From NCBI RefSeq assembly GCF_022759505.1, contig NZ_CP094289.1, positions 3,224,001 to 3,288,000 of the forward strand: a stretch of DNA of 64,000 bases. Reading direction: 5' to 3'. Of this stretch, positions 32,250-41,934 are shown piece by piece. The translations under genes were made by a program, and so were the position numbers. The stretch's first letter is position 1. The number at the start of each line of letters is the position of its first letter. This DNA comes from Georgenia sp. TF02-10 (GTDB lineage Bacteria > Actinomycetota > Actinomycetes > Actinomycetales > Actinomycetaceae). Below the pieces are notes generated by a model. The model was not told the DNA's origin and did no database searches. It was given only the letters and a program-made list of their open reading frames with translations.

Positions 32250-33971
32250 TCACGCCGGCTGGCCGCCCACCGCCTCGAGGTAGCGCAGCAGCAGGTGCGC
32301 GCCGTAGCCGGTGGGCGCGCCCGCCGGGAGCTCGCCCTGCTTGCTGCCGGTCCGGCCGGGGCCGGCGATGTCCAGGTGGGCCCAGGTGCGACCGGCGGCG
32401 AAGCGGGCGAGGAAGAGGGCCGCGAGGACGGATCCGGCGCCGACGTGCGGGTCGCTCGTGACGTGCCCGACGTCGGCGACGGTGGAGTCGAGCGCCGGGA
32501 CGTAGTCGGTCACCAGCGGCATCCGCCACGCCGGCTCGCCGGCCTCCCGCCCGGCCCGGAGCAGGGCGCCGGCGAGGTCGTCGTCGGTGGCGTATAGCGC
32601 GGCGCGGCCAAGCCCGAGGCCCTGCTTTGCCGCGCCGGTGAGGGTGGCGACGTCGACGAGCACGTCCGGGTCGAGCGTGGCGCCCGCCCAGGCGAGCGCG
32701 TCGGCGAGGACCATCCGGCCCTCGGCGTCGGTGTTGGCGATCTCCACGGTGGTCCCGTCGAAGGTCCGCACGACGTCCCCCGGGCGGTAGGCGGCCCCGC
32801 CGATGGCGTTCTCGGCGAGCGGCAGGACGGCGACGACCCGGACCGGCAGGGCCAGCTCGGCGGCGCCGAGGGTGGCGGCGAGCACGGCGGCCGCGCCGGC
32901 CATGTCGGTCTTCATCGTGACCATGGCCTCGCGGGGCTTGAGCGAGAGGCCGCCGGTGTCGAAGGTGATGCCCTTGCCGACCAGGGCCACCGTGCGTGCC
33001 GCGTGCGGCGGCTCCCAGGTGACGACCACCAGCCGGGGCGGGGTGGCGGAGCCGGACCCGACGGCGAGGATGCCGCCCATCCCCTGCTCGGCGAGCCAGG
33101 CCTCGTCGTGGACCTCGGCGCTCAGCCGGCCGGCGGGCGGACGGGTCTCGGCGGCCAGGGCCCGGGCCTGGTCCGCGAGCCAGGCGGGGCTCTTGGTGTT
33201 CGGCGGCGTGGCCGCCAGCAGCCGGGTGCGCAGGGTGGCCCGGACGGCGGCCCGGGCGGCCGTGACGGCGGCTGCGTAGCCGGGGGCGGCGTCATCGCCG
33301 GCAGGGGCGGCGGGCCCGGCGCCGTCGGCGGGGCCGGCAACCAGGAGGGTCAGCCGCTCCGCGGGGGCCGGGCCGGGGTCGGGGCGGCTCGAGGTGCGCG
33401 GCATCCGGTAGCCGGCGAGCAGGAACCCCTCGACCAGGGCGCGGACCTGCGCCGCATCGGTCCCGGGCTCCACCACGACGGCGGCGGCAGCCGTCCCGGC
33501 CGCCGCCCGGCCCAGCGCCAGGCCGGCCTGCCGGGCGGCGTCCGTGGCACCTGGACCCTCGCCGTCGCCGTCGGCGGCGTCGCCGTCACGGCCGTCACCG
33601 GCGCGACCGCCGTCGCCATGGGTGCCGGCCGCCCCGCCGGTGCCCGCGGCTGCCCGGGCGCCGGCCGCCCCGCCGCCCGTGCCGAGGAGCACCACCGTGC
33701 CCGGCAGCCCGGCCCACGGCGCCGCCGGCAGGTCCGGCAGCCGCAGGACCGCGCTGGTGCCGACGGCCCCGGTGAACCGGTGCCGGCGGGCCTCCGCGGC
33801 CCAGTCCAGCCCGTAGCCGGCGGCCGCCGCGGCGGCGCCGGGCAGCAGCGCCGCGCCGTCGCCGTCGGGAACCGCGAGCAGCCCGAGGACGTCGGCGTCG
33901 GGGCCGGCGAGGGCGGCGGCCGGTGGGCGGCGGCCGAGATGGACCTGGGGCAGGCGGCAGTCGATGGGCAC
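32250..33971 (-). CDS. pepA: Leucyl aminopeptidase (M17)
   Basis: A 573-residue cytosolic zinc/manganese aminopeptidase. The catalytic C-terminal domain is complete: ALVGKGITFDTGGLSLKP (Lys and Asp ligands), MKTDMAGAAAVLA, NTDAEGRMVLADAL (the family signature) and DVATLTGAAKQGLG. The N-terminal macro-like domain is interrupted at residues about 100-145 by a Gly/Ala/Asp-rich insertion (GTGGAAGTHGDGGRAGDG) that is not family sequence. Starts at ATG 33971 (MPIDCRL). It converges with the O-methyltransferase gene; the 117-bp gap between them is full of GCCGGT-CGC-ACCGGC mini-hairpins. Confidence 0.92.
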   Translation of the reverse strand: MPIDCRLPQVHLGRRPPAAALAGPDADVLGLLAVPDGDGAALLPGAAAAAAGYGLDWAAEARRHRFTGAVGTSAVLRLPDLPAAPWAGLPGTVVLLGTGGGAAGARAAAGTGGAAGTHGDGGRAGDGRDGDAADGDGEGPGATDAARQAGLALGRAAAGTAAAAVVVEPGTDAAQVRALVEGFLLAGYRMPRTSSRPDPGPAPAERLTLLVAGPADGAGPAAPAGDDAAPGYAAAVTAARAAVRATLRTRLLAATPPNTKSPAWLADQARALAAETRPPAGRLSAEVHDEAWLAEQGMGGILAVGSGSATPPRLVVVTWEPPHAARTVALVGKGITFDTGGLSLKPREAMVTMKTDMAGAAAVLAATLGAAELALPVRVVAVLPLAENAIGGAAYRPGDVVRTFDGTTVEIANTDAEGRMVLADALAWAGATLDPDVLVDVATLTGAAKQGLGLGRAALYATDDDLAGALLRAGREAGEPAWRMPLVTDYVPALDSTVADVGHVTSDPHVGAGSVLAALFLARFAAGRTWAHLDIAGPGRTGSKQGELPAGAPTGYGAHLLLRYLEAVGGQPA

Positions 33972-34055
33972 GGGCGGATCAGCTCCTGGGACGCCGACGG
34001 CCGGTCAGCGGGTGCTGACCGGCCGGGCGGCTGGGGTGCGGGTGGGAGTGGGGTG

Positions 34056-34223
34056 TCAGCCGGCGACGGCGGCGAGGGCCTCGCTCAGCTCGCCCGCCTC
34101 GGCGGGGGTGAGCTCCACGACGAGCCGGCCGCCGCCCTCGAGCGGGACGCGCATGACGATGCCGCGGCCCTCCTTGGTCACCTCGAGCGGGCCGTCTCCG
34201 GTCCTCGGCTTCATCGCGGCCAT
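34056..34223 (-). CDS. DUF3117 small protein
   Basis: A 55-residue protein, MAAMKPRTGDGPLEVTKEGR followed by GIVMRVPLEGGGRLVVELTP and the AEAGELSEALAAV helix. This is the strongly conserved actinobacterial DUF3117 family (Rv1211 in M. tuberculosis). The basic beta-rich N-terminus and acidic helix are intact. It sits between the aminopeptidase and LOG genes on the same strand, as expected from the conserved neighbourhood. Function unknown. Confidence 0.92.
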   Translation of the reverse strand: MAAMKPRTGDGPLEVTKEGRGIVMRVPLEGGGRLVVELTPAEAGELSEALAAVAG

Positions 34224-34302
34224 GTGGTGCACCCCTCATTCCTCGTGGTCTTCTCACCACCGGCGGGCAGGTCCGGCCGGTGGTCGCCGTCGGCCAGTCT
34301 AG

Positions 34303-35136
34303 TCACTCGGGGGCACCGCCGGCCTCGCTTGCCGCGGCTTCCTGCGCCTCCCGCTCCTTGGCGAGCACCACCATGCCGCGCAGGACCGCCTCGACAGCCT
34401 CCTCCGCGGTGTCGACGACCGGCAGCAGGTCGACGTCGGCCGGGCTGATCGTCCCGCGTCCCACCATGGTGCTCCGCAGCCAGTCCACCAGGCCGCCCCA
34501 GTACTGCCGGCCGACGAGCACGATGGGGAAGGAGGAGACCTTCCGGGTCTGCACCAGGGTGAGCGCCTCGAAGAGCTCGTCCATCGTGCCGAACCCGCCG
34601 GGCAGGACGATGAAGCCCTGGGAGTACTTCACGAACATCGTCTTGCGGGCGAAGAAGTACCGGAAGTTCACCCCCAGGTCCACCCACTGGTTCATACCCT
34701 GCTCGAAGGGCAGCTCGATGCCCAGGCCGACCGAGACCCCGCCCGCCTCGCAGGCACCCTTGTTCGCGCCCTCCATCACGCCCGGCCCGCCGCCGGTGAC
34801 GACGGCGAGCCCGGCCTCGACGAGGCGGCGGCCGATCTCCTCGGCGAGGGCGTACTCGGGGTCGTCGGCGCGGACCCGGGCCGACCCGAAGACGGAGATC
34901 GCCGGGCCGAGGTCCGCCAGCGCGCCGAAGCCCTCGACGAACTCGGCCTGGATGCGCATCACCCGCCAGGGGTCCTGGTGCAGCCAGCTGATGTCCTGGC
35001 CGGGCTGGAGCAGGCGGGCGTCGTGGGTCTCCTCGGGGATCTGCGTCCCGCGCAGGAGGACCGGGCCGCGCTGGTAGGCGTCCCGGTGCCCGTTGTGGCC
35101 GTGGTTGCGGCGGACCTCGCGCGTCATGCGGGCCAT
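34303..35136 (-). CDS. TIGR00730 Rossmann-fold (LOG family) protein
   Basis: A 277-residue protein of the lysine-decarboxylase-like/LOG family; relatives release free cytokinins from their nucleotides by phosphoribohydrolase action. The two nucleotide motifs are clear: VVTGGGPGVMEGANKGA and VLPGGFGTMDELFEALTL. ATG 35136 (MARMTREV) or the inner ATG at 35127 could both start it; neither has a strong Shine-Dalgarno. It lies in the conserved dapE-LOG-DUF3117 order. In bacteria the physiological substrate is likely a nucleoside monophosphate. Confidence 0.87.
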   Translation of the reverse strand: MARMTREVRRNHGHNGHRDAYQRGPVLLRGTQIPEETHDARLLQPGQDISWLHQDPWRVMRIQAEFVEGFGALADLGPAISVFGSARVRADDPEYALAEEIGRRLVEAGLAVVTGGGPGVMEGANKGACEAGGVSVGLGIELPFEQGMNQWVDLGVNFRYFFARKTMFVKYSQGFIVLPGGFGTMDELFEALTLVQTRKVSSFPIVLVGRQYWGGLVDWLRSTMVGRGTISPADVDLLPVVDTAEEAVEAVLRGMVVLAKEREAQEAAASEAGGAPE

Positions 35137-35180
35137 TGTCGTGCCCGCCGACGGCGGTCCGCGACCAGGCGGCGCCGGGA

Positions 35181-36410
35181 TCAGCCCAGCCAGGACCGCA
35201 GGGCCGCGGCGCAGGCCCGGACCTGCGCGGTGGGGCAGCGCTCGTCGTCGGCGTGGGCGAGCATCGGGTCCCCGGGGCCGAAGTTCACCGCCGGCACGCC
35301 GAGCTCGGCGAACCGGGCGACGTCCGTCCAGCCGTACTTGGGCCCGGGCCGCCCGCCGGTGACCGCGGTGACCGCCGCGACGAAGCCGGCGACGGCCTCG
35401 TCGTCCAGACCCGGCCGGGCCCCGCCGGCCAGGTCGGTGACGGCGACGTCGTAGCCGGCGAAGACCTCCCGGACGTGCGCCTCGGCCTCCGCCGGGGTGC
35501 GCGAGGGCGCGAACCGGTAGTTGACCGTGACCACGCAGGAGTCGGGGATCATGTTCGCCGCGATGCCGCCGGCGATCCCCACCGCGGAGAGGCCCTCGCG
35601 GTACACCAGCCCGTCGACCTCCACCTCCCGCGGCCGGTACTCGGCGAGCCGGCGCAGCACCTCCCCGGCGGCGTGCACGGCGTTGACCCCGCGCCAGGCC
35701 CGGGCGGAGTGCGCGGTCCGGCCGGTCAGGCGCACCTCGGCCCGGAGGGTGCCGTTGCAGCCGCCCTCGATCCCGCCGGCCGTCGGCTCGCCGAGGACGG
35801 CGAGGTCCGCGGCGAGCCAGTCCGGGTGCCGGCGCACCAGCCGGCCCAGCCCGTTCAGCTCGGCGGCCACCTCCTCGTGGTCGTAGAAGACCCAGGTGAC
35901 GTCCCAGCGCGGGGCGGTCAGCGCGGCGGCGAGGTGGAGCGCGACGGCGACCCCGCCCTTCATGTCCACCGTGCCCCGGCCCCACAGCTCCTCGGTGCCG
36001 TCGGCCGCGGTCACCCGCCGGGTGGGCAGGTTGGCCTGGACCGGGACGGTGTCGATGTGCCCGGCGATCACCACCCGCCGCGCCCGGCCGAGCCGGGTGC
36101 TGGCGACGACGTCGTCGCCGTCGCGCTGGACCTCCAGGTGCGGTTGCCGGCGCAGGGCGGTCTCGATCGCGTCGGCGAGCGGGCCCTCCGCCCCGGAGAC
36201 CGAGGGGATGTCGCAGACCGCGGCGGTCAGGTCAACGACGTCGGCGGCCGCGAGGTCGGGCAGGACCGGGGCGGGCGCCGCCGGGGGACCCGCCGGGGCA
36301 GGAGACCCCGGGGCCGGGGCCGCCGGGGCCGGAGACCCCGGAGCGGAGGCCGCCGGGGCGGGGGCCGCCGGGGCCGGGCCCGCCGGGGCGGGGGACGCGG
36401 CCTCGCTCAT
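35181..36410 (-). CDS. dapE: Succinyl-diaminopimelate desuccinylase
   Basis: A 409-residue M20 metallohydrolase that removes succinate from N-succinyl-LL-diaminopimelate in lysine and peptidoglycan synthesis. Zinc ligands are visible in VIAGHIDTVPVQ, GRGTVDMKGG, the catalytic Glu pair in VFYDHEEVA and GEPTAGGIEGGCNG. Residues 2-48 are an Ala/Pro/Gly repeat (PAPAAPAPGSPAP) without family sequence. ATG 36410 overlaps the stop of lpdA by 4 bp, giving a coupled pair. Order dapE next to the LOG gene is common in actinobacteria. Confidence 0.93.
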   Translation of the reverse strand: MSEAASPAPAGPAPAAPAPAASAPGSPAPAAPAPGSPAPAGPPAAPAPVLPDLAAADVVDLTAAVCDIPSVSGAEGPLADAIETALRRQPHLEVQRDGDDVVASTRLGRARRVVIAGHIDTVPVQANLPTRRVTAADGTEELWGRGTVDMKGGVAVALHLAAALTAPRWDVTWVFYDHEEVAAELNGLGRLVRRHPDWLAADLAVLGEPTAGGIEGGCNGTLRAEVRLTGRTAHSARAWRGVNAVHAAGEVLRRLAEYRPREVEVDGLVYREGLSAVGIAGGIAANMIPDSCVVTVNYRFAPSRTPAEAEAHVREVFAGYDVAVTDLAGGARPGLDDEAVAGFVAAVTAVTGGRPGPKYGWTDVARFAELGVPAVNFGPGDPMLAHADDERCPTAQVRACAAALRSWLG

Positions 36411-37996
36411 GCCCGGCGCACCTCCCCCGCGCGGTGCAGGGTGCGGGCGGCCTCGGCGATGGACCCGGTCAGCGAGGGGTAGATGGTGAACACGTTGGCC
36501 AGCTGGTCCACCGTGATCCGCTGGGTGACCGCGATGGTGATCGAGTGGATGAGCTCGGCGGCGCGCGGCGCGACCACCACGCCGCCGATCACCGTGCCGG
36601 AGGCGCGGTCGGAGAAGAGCTTGATGAAGCCCTCGGAGATGGCCAGCATCTTCGCCCGCGGGTTGCGGCTCAGCGGCAGCCGGGTGATCACCCCGTCGAC
36701 CTCGCCGGCGTCGATCTGCCGCTGGGTCACGCCGATGGTGGCGATCTCCGGGGCGGTGAAGATGTTCGCCGGGACGATGCCCAGGTTCAGCGGGGCGACG
36801 GCGTCGCCCAGGGCGTGCCACATGGCGATGCGGCCCTGCATGGCCGCCACCGACGCCAGCGGCAGCACCCCGGTGCAGTCCCCCGCGGCGTAGACGCCCA
36901 GCGCCGCGGTGCGGGAGACCCGGTCGACGACGATGTGCCCGGCCGACGTCGTCTCCACCCCGGCCGCCGCCAGCCCGAGCCCGTCGGTGGCCGGCACCCC
37001 GCCGACGGCGACCAGGCAGTGGGACCCCGCGACGGTCCGGCCGTCGGTGAGCTCGACGACGACGCCGTCGCCGGTCCGCCGCACCCCGGCGGCCCGCGAG
37101 CGCGGCAGCACCGTCATCCCGCGCCGGCGGAAGACGGCCTCGATGAGCTCGGCGGCGTGCTCGTCCTCCCCGGGCAGCACCCGGTCCCGGCTGGAGACCA
37201 GCGTGACCTGGGCGCCCAGCGCGTTGTAGGCGCCGGCGAACTCCGCGCCGGTGACGCCCGACCCCACCACGACGAGGTGCTCGGGGATGGCGGTGAGGTT
37301 GTACATCTGCGCCCAGGTCAGGATCCGCTCCCCGTCCGGCCGGGCGGTGGGCAGCACCCGCGGCGTGGCGCCGGTGGCGAGCAGGACGACGTCGGCCGGG
37401 AAGGCCTCCTCGGCGCCGTCGTGGGTGGTGGCGCGCACCAGCCGGGAGCCGTCCGGGTGGATGGTCGGCTCGATCCGGCCGGTGCCCTCGACGATCTGCA
37501 CCCCCTCGCGCTCGAGCCGGGTGCGGATGTCCTTGGACTGCTTCTGCGCCAGGCGCATGACCCGCCGGTCGACGACGTCCATGTCCGCCCGCAGGGCCCC
37601 GTCCTCCCCCTCGGCGCCGATGCCTAGCTCGCCGGCCTGCTCGGTCACCGTCATCCACTCGGCGGTGGCGATGAGGGTCTTGGACGGCACGACGTCGGTG
37701 AGCACGGCGGAGCCGCCCATCCCCTGGCGCTCGATGACGTGGACCCGGGCGCCGAGCTGGCGGGCCACCAGGGCCGCCTCGTACCCGCCGGGGCCACCGC
37801 CCACGATGACCACCCGGGCGCCCTCGCGGACCGGGGAGGCCCCGGCCGGGACCTGCTCGGGCCGTACCTCGGCGCCGGCGCCGGCCGGGGTCACCGGCGG
37901 GGCGGCCTCGCCGGCCGTGGCGGCCGGCCCGGGGGTGGCGGCGGGACCAAGGGCCTCGGTCTGCGGCGGGGGGAGGGGGCCGGTGGAGGTGCTCAC
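36407..37996 (-). CDS. lpdA: NAD(P)H-quinone reductase LpdA
   Basis: A 529-residue flavoprotein of the pyridine nucleotide-disulfide family. FAD- and NAD-binding motifs are VVIVGGGPGGYEAAL and VVVGSGVTGAEFAGAY. The redox-active disulfide of true dihydrolipoamide dehydrogenase (CxxxxC) is replaced by GGSAVLTDVVPSK, as in mycobacterial LpdA (Rv3303c), which acts as a quinone reductase. Residues 1-58 are a Pro/Ala/Gly-rich extension. It starts with GTG 37996 and is coupled to dapE by a 4-bp overlap. It is divergent from the purine nucleoside phosphorylase gene, 69 bp away. Confidence 0.9.
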   Translation of the reverse strand: MSTSTGPLPPPQTEALGPAATPGPAATAGEAAPPVTPAGAGAEVRPEQVPAGASPVREGARVVIVGGGPGGYEAALVARQLGARVHVIERQGMGGSAVLTDVVPSKTLIATAEWMTVTEQAGELGIGAEGEDGALRADMDVVDRRVMRLAQKQSKDIRTRLEREGVQIVEGTGRIEPTIHPDGSRLVRATTHDGAEEAFPADVVLLATGATPRVLPTARPDGERILTWAQMYNLTAIPEHLVVVGSGVTGAEFAGAYNALGAQVTLVSSRDRVLPGEDEHAAELIEAVFRRRGMTVLPRSRAAGVRRTGDGVVVELTDGRTVAGSHCLVAVGGVPATDGLGLAAAGVETTSAGHIVVDRVSRTAALGVYAAGDCTGVLPLASVAAMQGRIAMWHALGDAVAPLNLGIVPANIFTAPEIATIGVTQRQIDAGEVDGVITRLPLSRNPRAKMLAISEGFIKLFSDRASGTVIGGVVVAPRAAELIHSITIAVTQRITVDQLANVFTIYPSLTGSIAEAARTLHRAGEVRRA

Positions 37997-38065
37997 GGGG
38001 GCATTGTGCCGGGACCGGCCGTCGGGCGCGCCGGGGCGACCCGGATGCGCGGTAGCGTCAGGCTC

Positions 38066-38995
38066 ATGACGACCCCGCTCGACGGCGCCGCGGCCCCGGG
38101 TGGTGCGGCCGCCGGCCCCACCCCCGACGCGGCCACGGACGCCACCACCGGCGCCGCCCCCGCCCTGCCCGCCGTCGGACCCGCCGGCACCGGCGGCGCC
38201 GCCGACCCGGCCGACCTCGCCCGGCAGGCCGCCGTCGTCCTGGCCGAGCGCACCGGGGTGGCGCGGCACGAGACGGCCCTCGTCCTCGGCTCGGGCTGGG
38301 CCGGCGCCGCGGACCTGCTGGGCGAGACGGTCGCCGAGGTGCCCGCGCAGGAGGTCCCCGGCTTCGCCGCCGCGGTCGTCGCCGGGCACGGCGGCACCGT
38401 GCGGTCGGTGCGGATCGCCGGCACCGACCGGCACGCGCTCGTCCTGCCCCGCAGCCACTACTACGAGGCGCGGGACGTGCGGGCGGTGGCCCACGGCGTG
38501 CGGGTCGCGGCCGCCGCCGGGGCGCACGCCGTGGTGCTGACCAACGGCTGCGGCGGGCTGGACCCGGCGTGGGCGCCGGGCACGCCGGTGCTGATCAGCG
38601 ACCACATCAACCTCACCGGCGCCTCCCCGCTGGAGGGCGCGACGTTCGTGGACCTGACCGACCTGTACTCCCCCCGGCTGCGGGCGCTGGCCCGCACGGT
38701 GGACCCGGGGCTGCCCGAGGGCGTCTACGTGCAGTTCCCCGGGCCGCACTACGAGACCCCGGCCGAGGTGGAGATGGCCCGGCGCCTGGGCGGGCACCTG
38801 GTGGGCATGTCCACCACCCTGGAGGCCATCGCCGCCCGGCACGCCGGCCTGGAGGTGCTCGGCATCTCCCTGGTCACCAACCCCGCCGCCGGGATCTCCC
38901 CCACCCCGCTCGACCACGCCGAGGTACTGGCCGCGGGCCGCGCCGCCGGCCCGCGCATCGCCCGCCTGCTCGCCGAGATCGTCCGGCGCTTCTGA
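38066..38995 (+). CDS. punA: Purine-nucleoside phosphorylase
   Basis: A 309-residue PNP of the trimeric (PNP-I) class, which splits purine nucleosides with phosphate into base and (deoxy)ribose-1-phosphate. Motifs: VLGSGWAGAADLL, the phosphate-binding Ser/His region PRSHYYEARDVR, VLTNGCGGLDP, the substrate loop FPGPHYETPAEVEMARRLG with VGMSTTLEAIAARHAG and LVTNPAAGIS. Residues 1-45 form an Ala/Pro/Thr-rich leader. It begins the plus-strand pair with the phospho-sugar mutase and is part of the nucleoside salvage cluster. Confidence 0.93.
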   Translation: MTTPLDGAAAPGGAAAGPTPDAATDATTGAAPALPAVGPAGTGGAADPADLARQAAVVLAERTGVARHETALVLGSGWAGAADLLGETVAEVPAQEVPGFAAAVVAGHGGTVRSVRIAGTDRHALVLPRSHYYEARDVRAVAHGVRVAAAAGAHAVVLTNGCGGLDPAWAPGTPVLISDHINLTGASPLEGATFVDLTDLYSPRLRALARTVDPGLPEGVYVQFPGPHYETPAEVEMARRLGGHLVGMSTTLEAIAARHAGLEVLGISLVTNPAAGISPTPLDHAEVLAAGRAAGPRIARLLAEIVRRF

Positions 38996-39053
38996 CCCGC
39001 CACCCCGCGCCGGCCGCCGGCGCACCCGCCGCCTGGCAAGGAGGACATCCGTC

Positions 39054-40850
39054 ATGACCGTCAGCACCGAGGAGGTCCGCGCCTGGATCGACGCCGACCC
39101 CGACCCGGCCACCCGCGCCGAGCTCGCCGAGCTCCTCGCCCGCGCCACCGACGGCGCGGGCGACGCGGCCGTTGCGCCGGGTGACGCGGCCGGCGCGCCG
39201 GGCGACACGGCCGGTGCCCCGGGCGACGCGGCCGGTGCCCCGGCCGGCGCGGATGAGCGCGCGCGGGCCCGGGCGGAGCTGGCCGCGCGCTTCGCCGGGC
39301 CGCTCGAGTTCGGCACCGCCGGCCTGCGCGGCGCGCTTGGCGCCGGCCCGCACCGGATGAACCGGGCGGTGGTCATCCGCGCTGCGGCCGGGCTCGCGGC
39401 GTTCCTCGCCGAGCAGGTCGGGCCGGACTTCTCGGTGGTCATCGGCTACGACGCCCGGCACGGCTCCGCCGACTTCGCCGTCGACACCGCCGCCGTGGTG
39501 ACCGCCACGGGCGGCCGGGCCCGGCTGCTGCCTGCCCCCCTGCCCACCCCGGTCCTCGCCTTCGCGGTGCGCCACCTCGGCGCCGACGCAGGGGTGATGG
39601 TCACGGCCTCGCACAACCCGCCGCAGGACAACGGCTACAAGGTCTACCTCGGCGGCCGGGCGGTGACCGGCTCCGGCCAGGGCGCGCAGATCGTGCCGCC
39701 GTACGACGAGCAGATCGCCGCGCACATCGCCGCCGTCGGCCCGGCCGCCGCCGTCCAGCGGGCCGCCGATGGCTGGGAGGTCCTCGGCCCGCAGGTCCGC
39801 GAGGCGTACCTGCAGCGGGTGGCATCGCTGGTGCCCGGCGAGCACAGCCGGGCCCTGCGGATCGTGCTCACCCCGATGCATGGCGTCGGCGGGGCGACGG
39901 CGGTGGAGGCGCTGCGCCGCGCCGGGTTCACCGACGTCGTCGTCGTCCCCGAGCAGGCCGAGCCGGACCCGGACTTCCCGACGGTCGCCTTCCCCAACCC
40001 CGAGGAGCCCGGCGCCCTCGACCTCGCCCTGCGCCTGGCCCGCCGGGTCCGGGCGGACCTGGTGATCGCGAACGACCCGGACGCCGACCGCTGCTCCGCG
40101 GCGGTGCCCGACCCGGCCGCCGACGGCGGCTGGCGCCAGCTCACCGGGGACGAGATCGGCTCGCTGCTCGGCGAGCAGACCGCCGCGGCCGCGGCGCTCA
40201 CCGGGCGCGGGGTGCTGGCGAGCTCGGTGGTCTCCTCCCAGCTGCTGGCCCGGATCGCCCAGTCCCACGGCCTGGCGCACCGCACCACCCTCACCGGGTT
40301 CAAGTGGATCGCCCGCACCGAGGGCCTGGTCTTCGGCTACGAGGAGGCGATCGGGTTCTGCGTGGACCCGACGGCGGTGCGGGACAAGGACGGCATCTCC
40401 GCCGCCGTGCGCCTGGCCTACCTGGGCGCCCAGCTCACCGACACCGGCCGGACGTTCCTCGACGCCCTCGACGACCTCGCCCGCCGGCACGGCCTGCACC
40501 ACACGTCCCAGCTCGCCGTCCGGGTGACCGACCTCGGCCTCATCGCCGACGCCATGGCCCGGCTGCGGCAGAGCCCGCCGACGGCGCTGGCCGGCTCGCC
40601 GGTGACCGCCCGGACCGACCTGGCGGAGGGCTCGGCGGACCTGCCGCCCACGGACGGGCTGCTCTACCTCACCGCCGCCGGGGACCGGGTGATCGTGCGC
40701 CCGTCCGGCACCGAGCCGAAGCTGAAGTGCTACCTGGAGGTGGTCCTGCCGGTCGCCGACGGCGGCGATGTCGCCGCCGCCCGGCGCGCCGCCGCGGACC
40801 GGATGACCCGGCTGCGCGCCGACGTCTCGGCCGCCATCGGGATGTCCTGA
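39054..40850 (+). CDS. Phospho-sugar mutase (phosphopentomutase/phosphoglucomutase type)
   Basis: A 598-residue alpha-D-phosphohexomutase family enzyme. The phosphoserine loop VMVTASHNPPQDNGYKVY, the metal loop NDPDADRCS, the sugar-binding GYEEAIGF and the C-terminal phosphate site VRPSGTEPKLK are intact. Next to purine nucleoside phosphorylase, conversion of ribose-1-phosphate to ribose-5-phosphate is the most likely job (PGM2-like), with hexose phosphates as alternative. Residues about 32-62 are built from four repeats of GDAAGAP. ATG 39054 is preceded by AAGGAGGAC. Confidence 0.92.
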   Translation: MTVSTEEVRAWIDADPDPATRAELAELLARATDGAGDAAVAPGDAAGAPGDTAGAPGDAAGAPAGADERARARAELAARFAGPLEFGTAGLRGALGAGPHRMNRAVVIRAAAGLAAFLAEQVGPDFSVVIGYDARHGSADFAVDTAAVVTATGGRARLLPAPLPTPVLAFAVRHLGADAGVMVTASHNPPQDNGYKVYLGGRAVTGSGQGAQIVPPYDEQIAAHIAAVGPAAAVQRAADGWEVLGPQVREAYLQRVASLVPGEHSRALRIVLTPMHGVGGATAVEALRRAGFTDVVVVPEQAEPDPDFPTVAFPNPEEPGALDLALRLARRVRADLVIANDPDADRCSAAVPDPAADGGWRQLTGDEIGSLLGEQTAAAAALTGRGVLASSVVSSQLLARIAQSHGLAHRTTLTGFKWIARTEGLVFGYEEAIGFCVDPTAVRDKDGISAAVRLAYLGAQLTDTGRTFLDALDDLARRHGLHHTSQLAVRVTDLGLIADAMARLRQSPPTALAGSPVTARTDLAEGSADLPPTDGLLYLTAAGDRVIVRPSGTEPKLKCYLEVVLPVADGGDVAAARRAAADRMTRLRADVSAAIGMS

Positions 40851-40957
40851 CCTCTACCGGCTGCCCGCCGGGTGTCCGGCCGGCCCCCAGCCGGCGCTCG
40901 GCCCGGGTGCCCTCGTCAGCCCCGGCCGGCGCTCGCCGGTGGCGCCCGCCCGGCCGG

Positions 40958-41611
40958 TCAGTCGTCCAGGCCCTCCAGCACCGCGGCGGTGCCGGACAGG
41001 CCCAGCCGGGTCGCGCCGGCGTCGATCATCGCCAGCGCCGCCTCGGTGGTGCGGATGCCGCCGGAGGCCTTGACCCCCAGCCGCCCGTCCACCGCGTCGG
41101 CCATCAGCCGCACGGCGTGCACGGTGGCGCCGCCGGCGGGGTGGAAGCCGGTGGAGGTCTTGACGAAGTCCGCGCCCGCCGCGGCGCTCGCCCGGCACGC
41201 CGCGACGATCTGCTCGTCGGTCAGCGCCGCGGACTCGATGATCACCTTGAGCACGATCCCCGGGGTGGCCTCCCGCACCGCGGCGATCTCGGCCTGGACC
41301 TCCTCGAACCGGCCGGCCCGGACCAGGCCGAGGTTGATCACCATGTCCACCTCGTCGGCGCCGTCGGCGACCGACCGGGCCGCCTCGGCGGCCTTGACGT
41401 CGGCGTGGTGGGCGCCGGAGGGGAACCCGCAGACGGTGGCCACCTTCACCTCGCGCGGCACGGTCAGCGGGAGCTGGCTCGGGGAGACGCAGACCGCGTA
41501 GGCACCGAGCTCGCGGGCCTGCGCGACCAGCGCCGCCACCTCCTCGGCCGTGGCCTCGGGCTTGAGCAGCGTGTGGTCGACGATCCGGGCGACCTCGGAA
41601 CGGGTGGGCAT
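40958..41611 (-). CDS. deoC: Deoxyribose-phosphate aldolase
   Basis: A 217-residue class I aldolase that splits 2-deoxyribose-5-phosphate into glyceraldehyde-3-phosphate and acetaldehyde. The Schiff-base lysine lies in [50 protein letters not shown] and KASGGIRT complete the active site. ATG 41611 has AGGAGGAAG 7 nt upstream. It completes deoxynucleoside degradation begun by the phosphorylases in this cluster. Convergent with the phospho-sugar mutase gene. Confidence 0.95.
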   Translation of the reverse strand: MPTRSEVARIVDHTLLKPEATAEEVAALVAQARELGAYAVCVSPSQLPLTVPREVKVATVCGFPSGAHHADVKAAEAARSVADGADEVDMVINLGLVRAGRFEEVQAEIAAVREATPGIVLKVIIESAALTDEQIVAACRASAAAGADFVKTSTGFHPAGGATVHAVRLMADAVDGRLGVKASGGIRTTEAALAMIDAGATRLGLSGTAAVLEGLDD

Positions 41612-41742
41612 GCGGTCTTCCTCCTGGTGCGGCGCCGACGGCGCGTGGCTGGCCGGTCGGGCCGCTGCCAGGGTAGCCGCCACCGGGTCCGGTCGGCCGA
41701 CGGCGACGGCGCGCACGCGGCTCAGCCGTTGACGACCCGCGC

Positions 41743-41934
41743 TCAGCCGTTGACGACCTGGACGGACCCGTCGTCGTCCAGGCGCAGCCGGCGGGGGTCA
41801 CCGTCGGCGAGCCGGAGCGCGGCCTCCAGCGCCACCTGCGGGACGTTCTCCCACCACTCCGGCAGCCACCGGTGCTCGCGCCACGCGTCGCGGATGATCC
41901 CGGCCGGCACCACGCGTCGATTCACAGCCGTCAC
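41743..41934 (-). CDS. Small protein of unknown function, 63 residues
   Basis: Not recognised. It reads [20 protein letters not shown] then [31 protein letters not shown] and VQVVNG, a compact amphipathic protein with a Trp-rich centre. GTG 41934 is the first reasonable start; the open frame upstream is not protein-like. Its last five codons and stop are duplicated just beyond (16-bp repeat at 41721 and 41742), so a tandem duplication has occurred at the end of the gene. It lies 131 bp upstream of deoC in the same direction. Confidence 0.6.
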   Translation of the reverse strand: MTAVNRRVVPAGIIRDAWREHRWLPEWWENVPQVALEAALRLADGDPRRLRLDDDGSVQVVNG

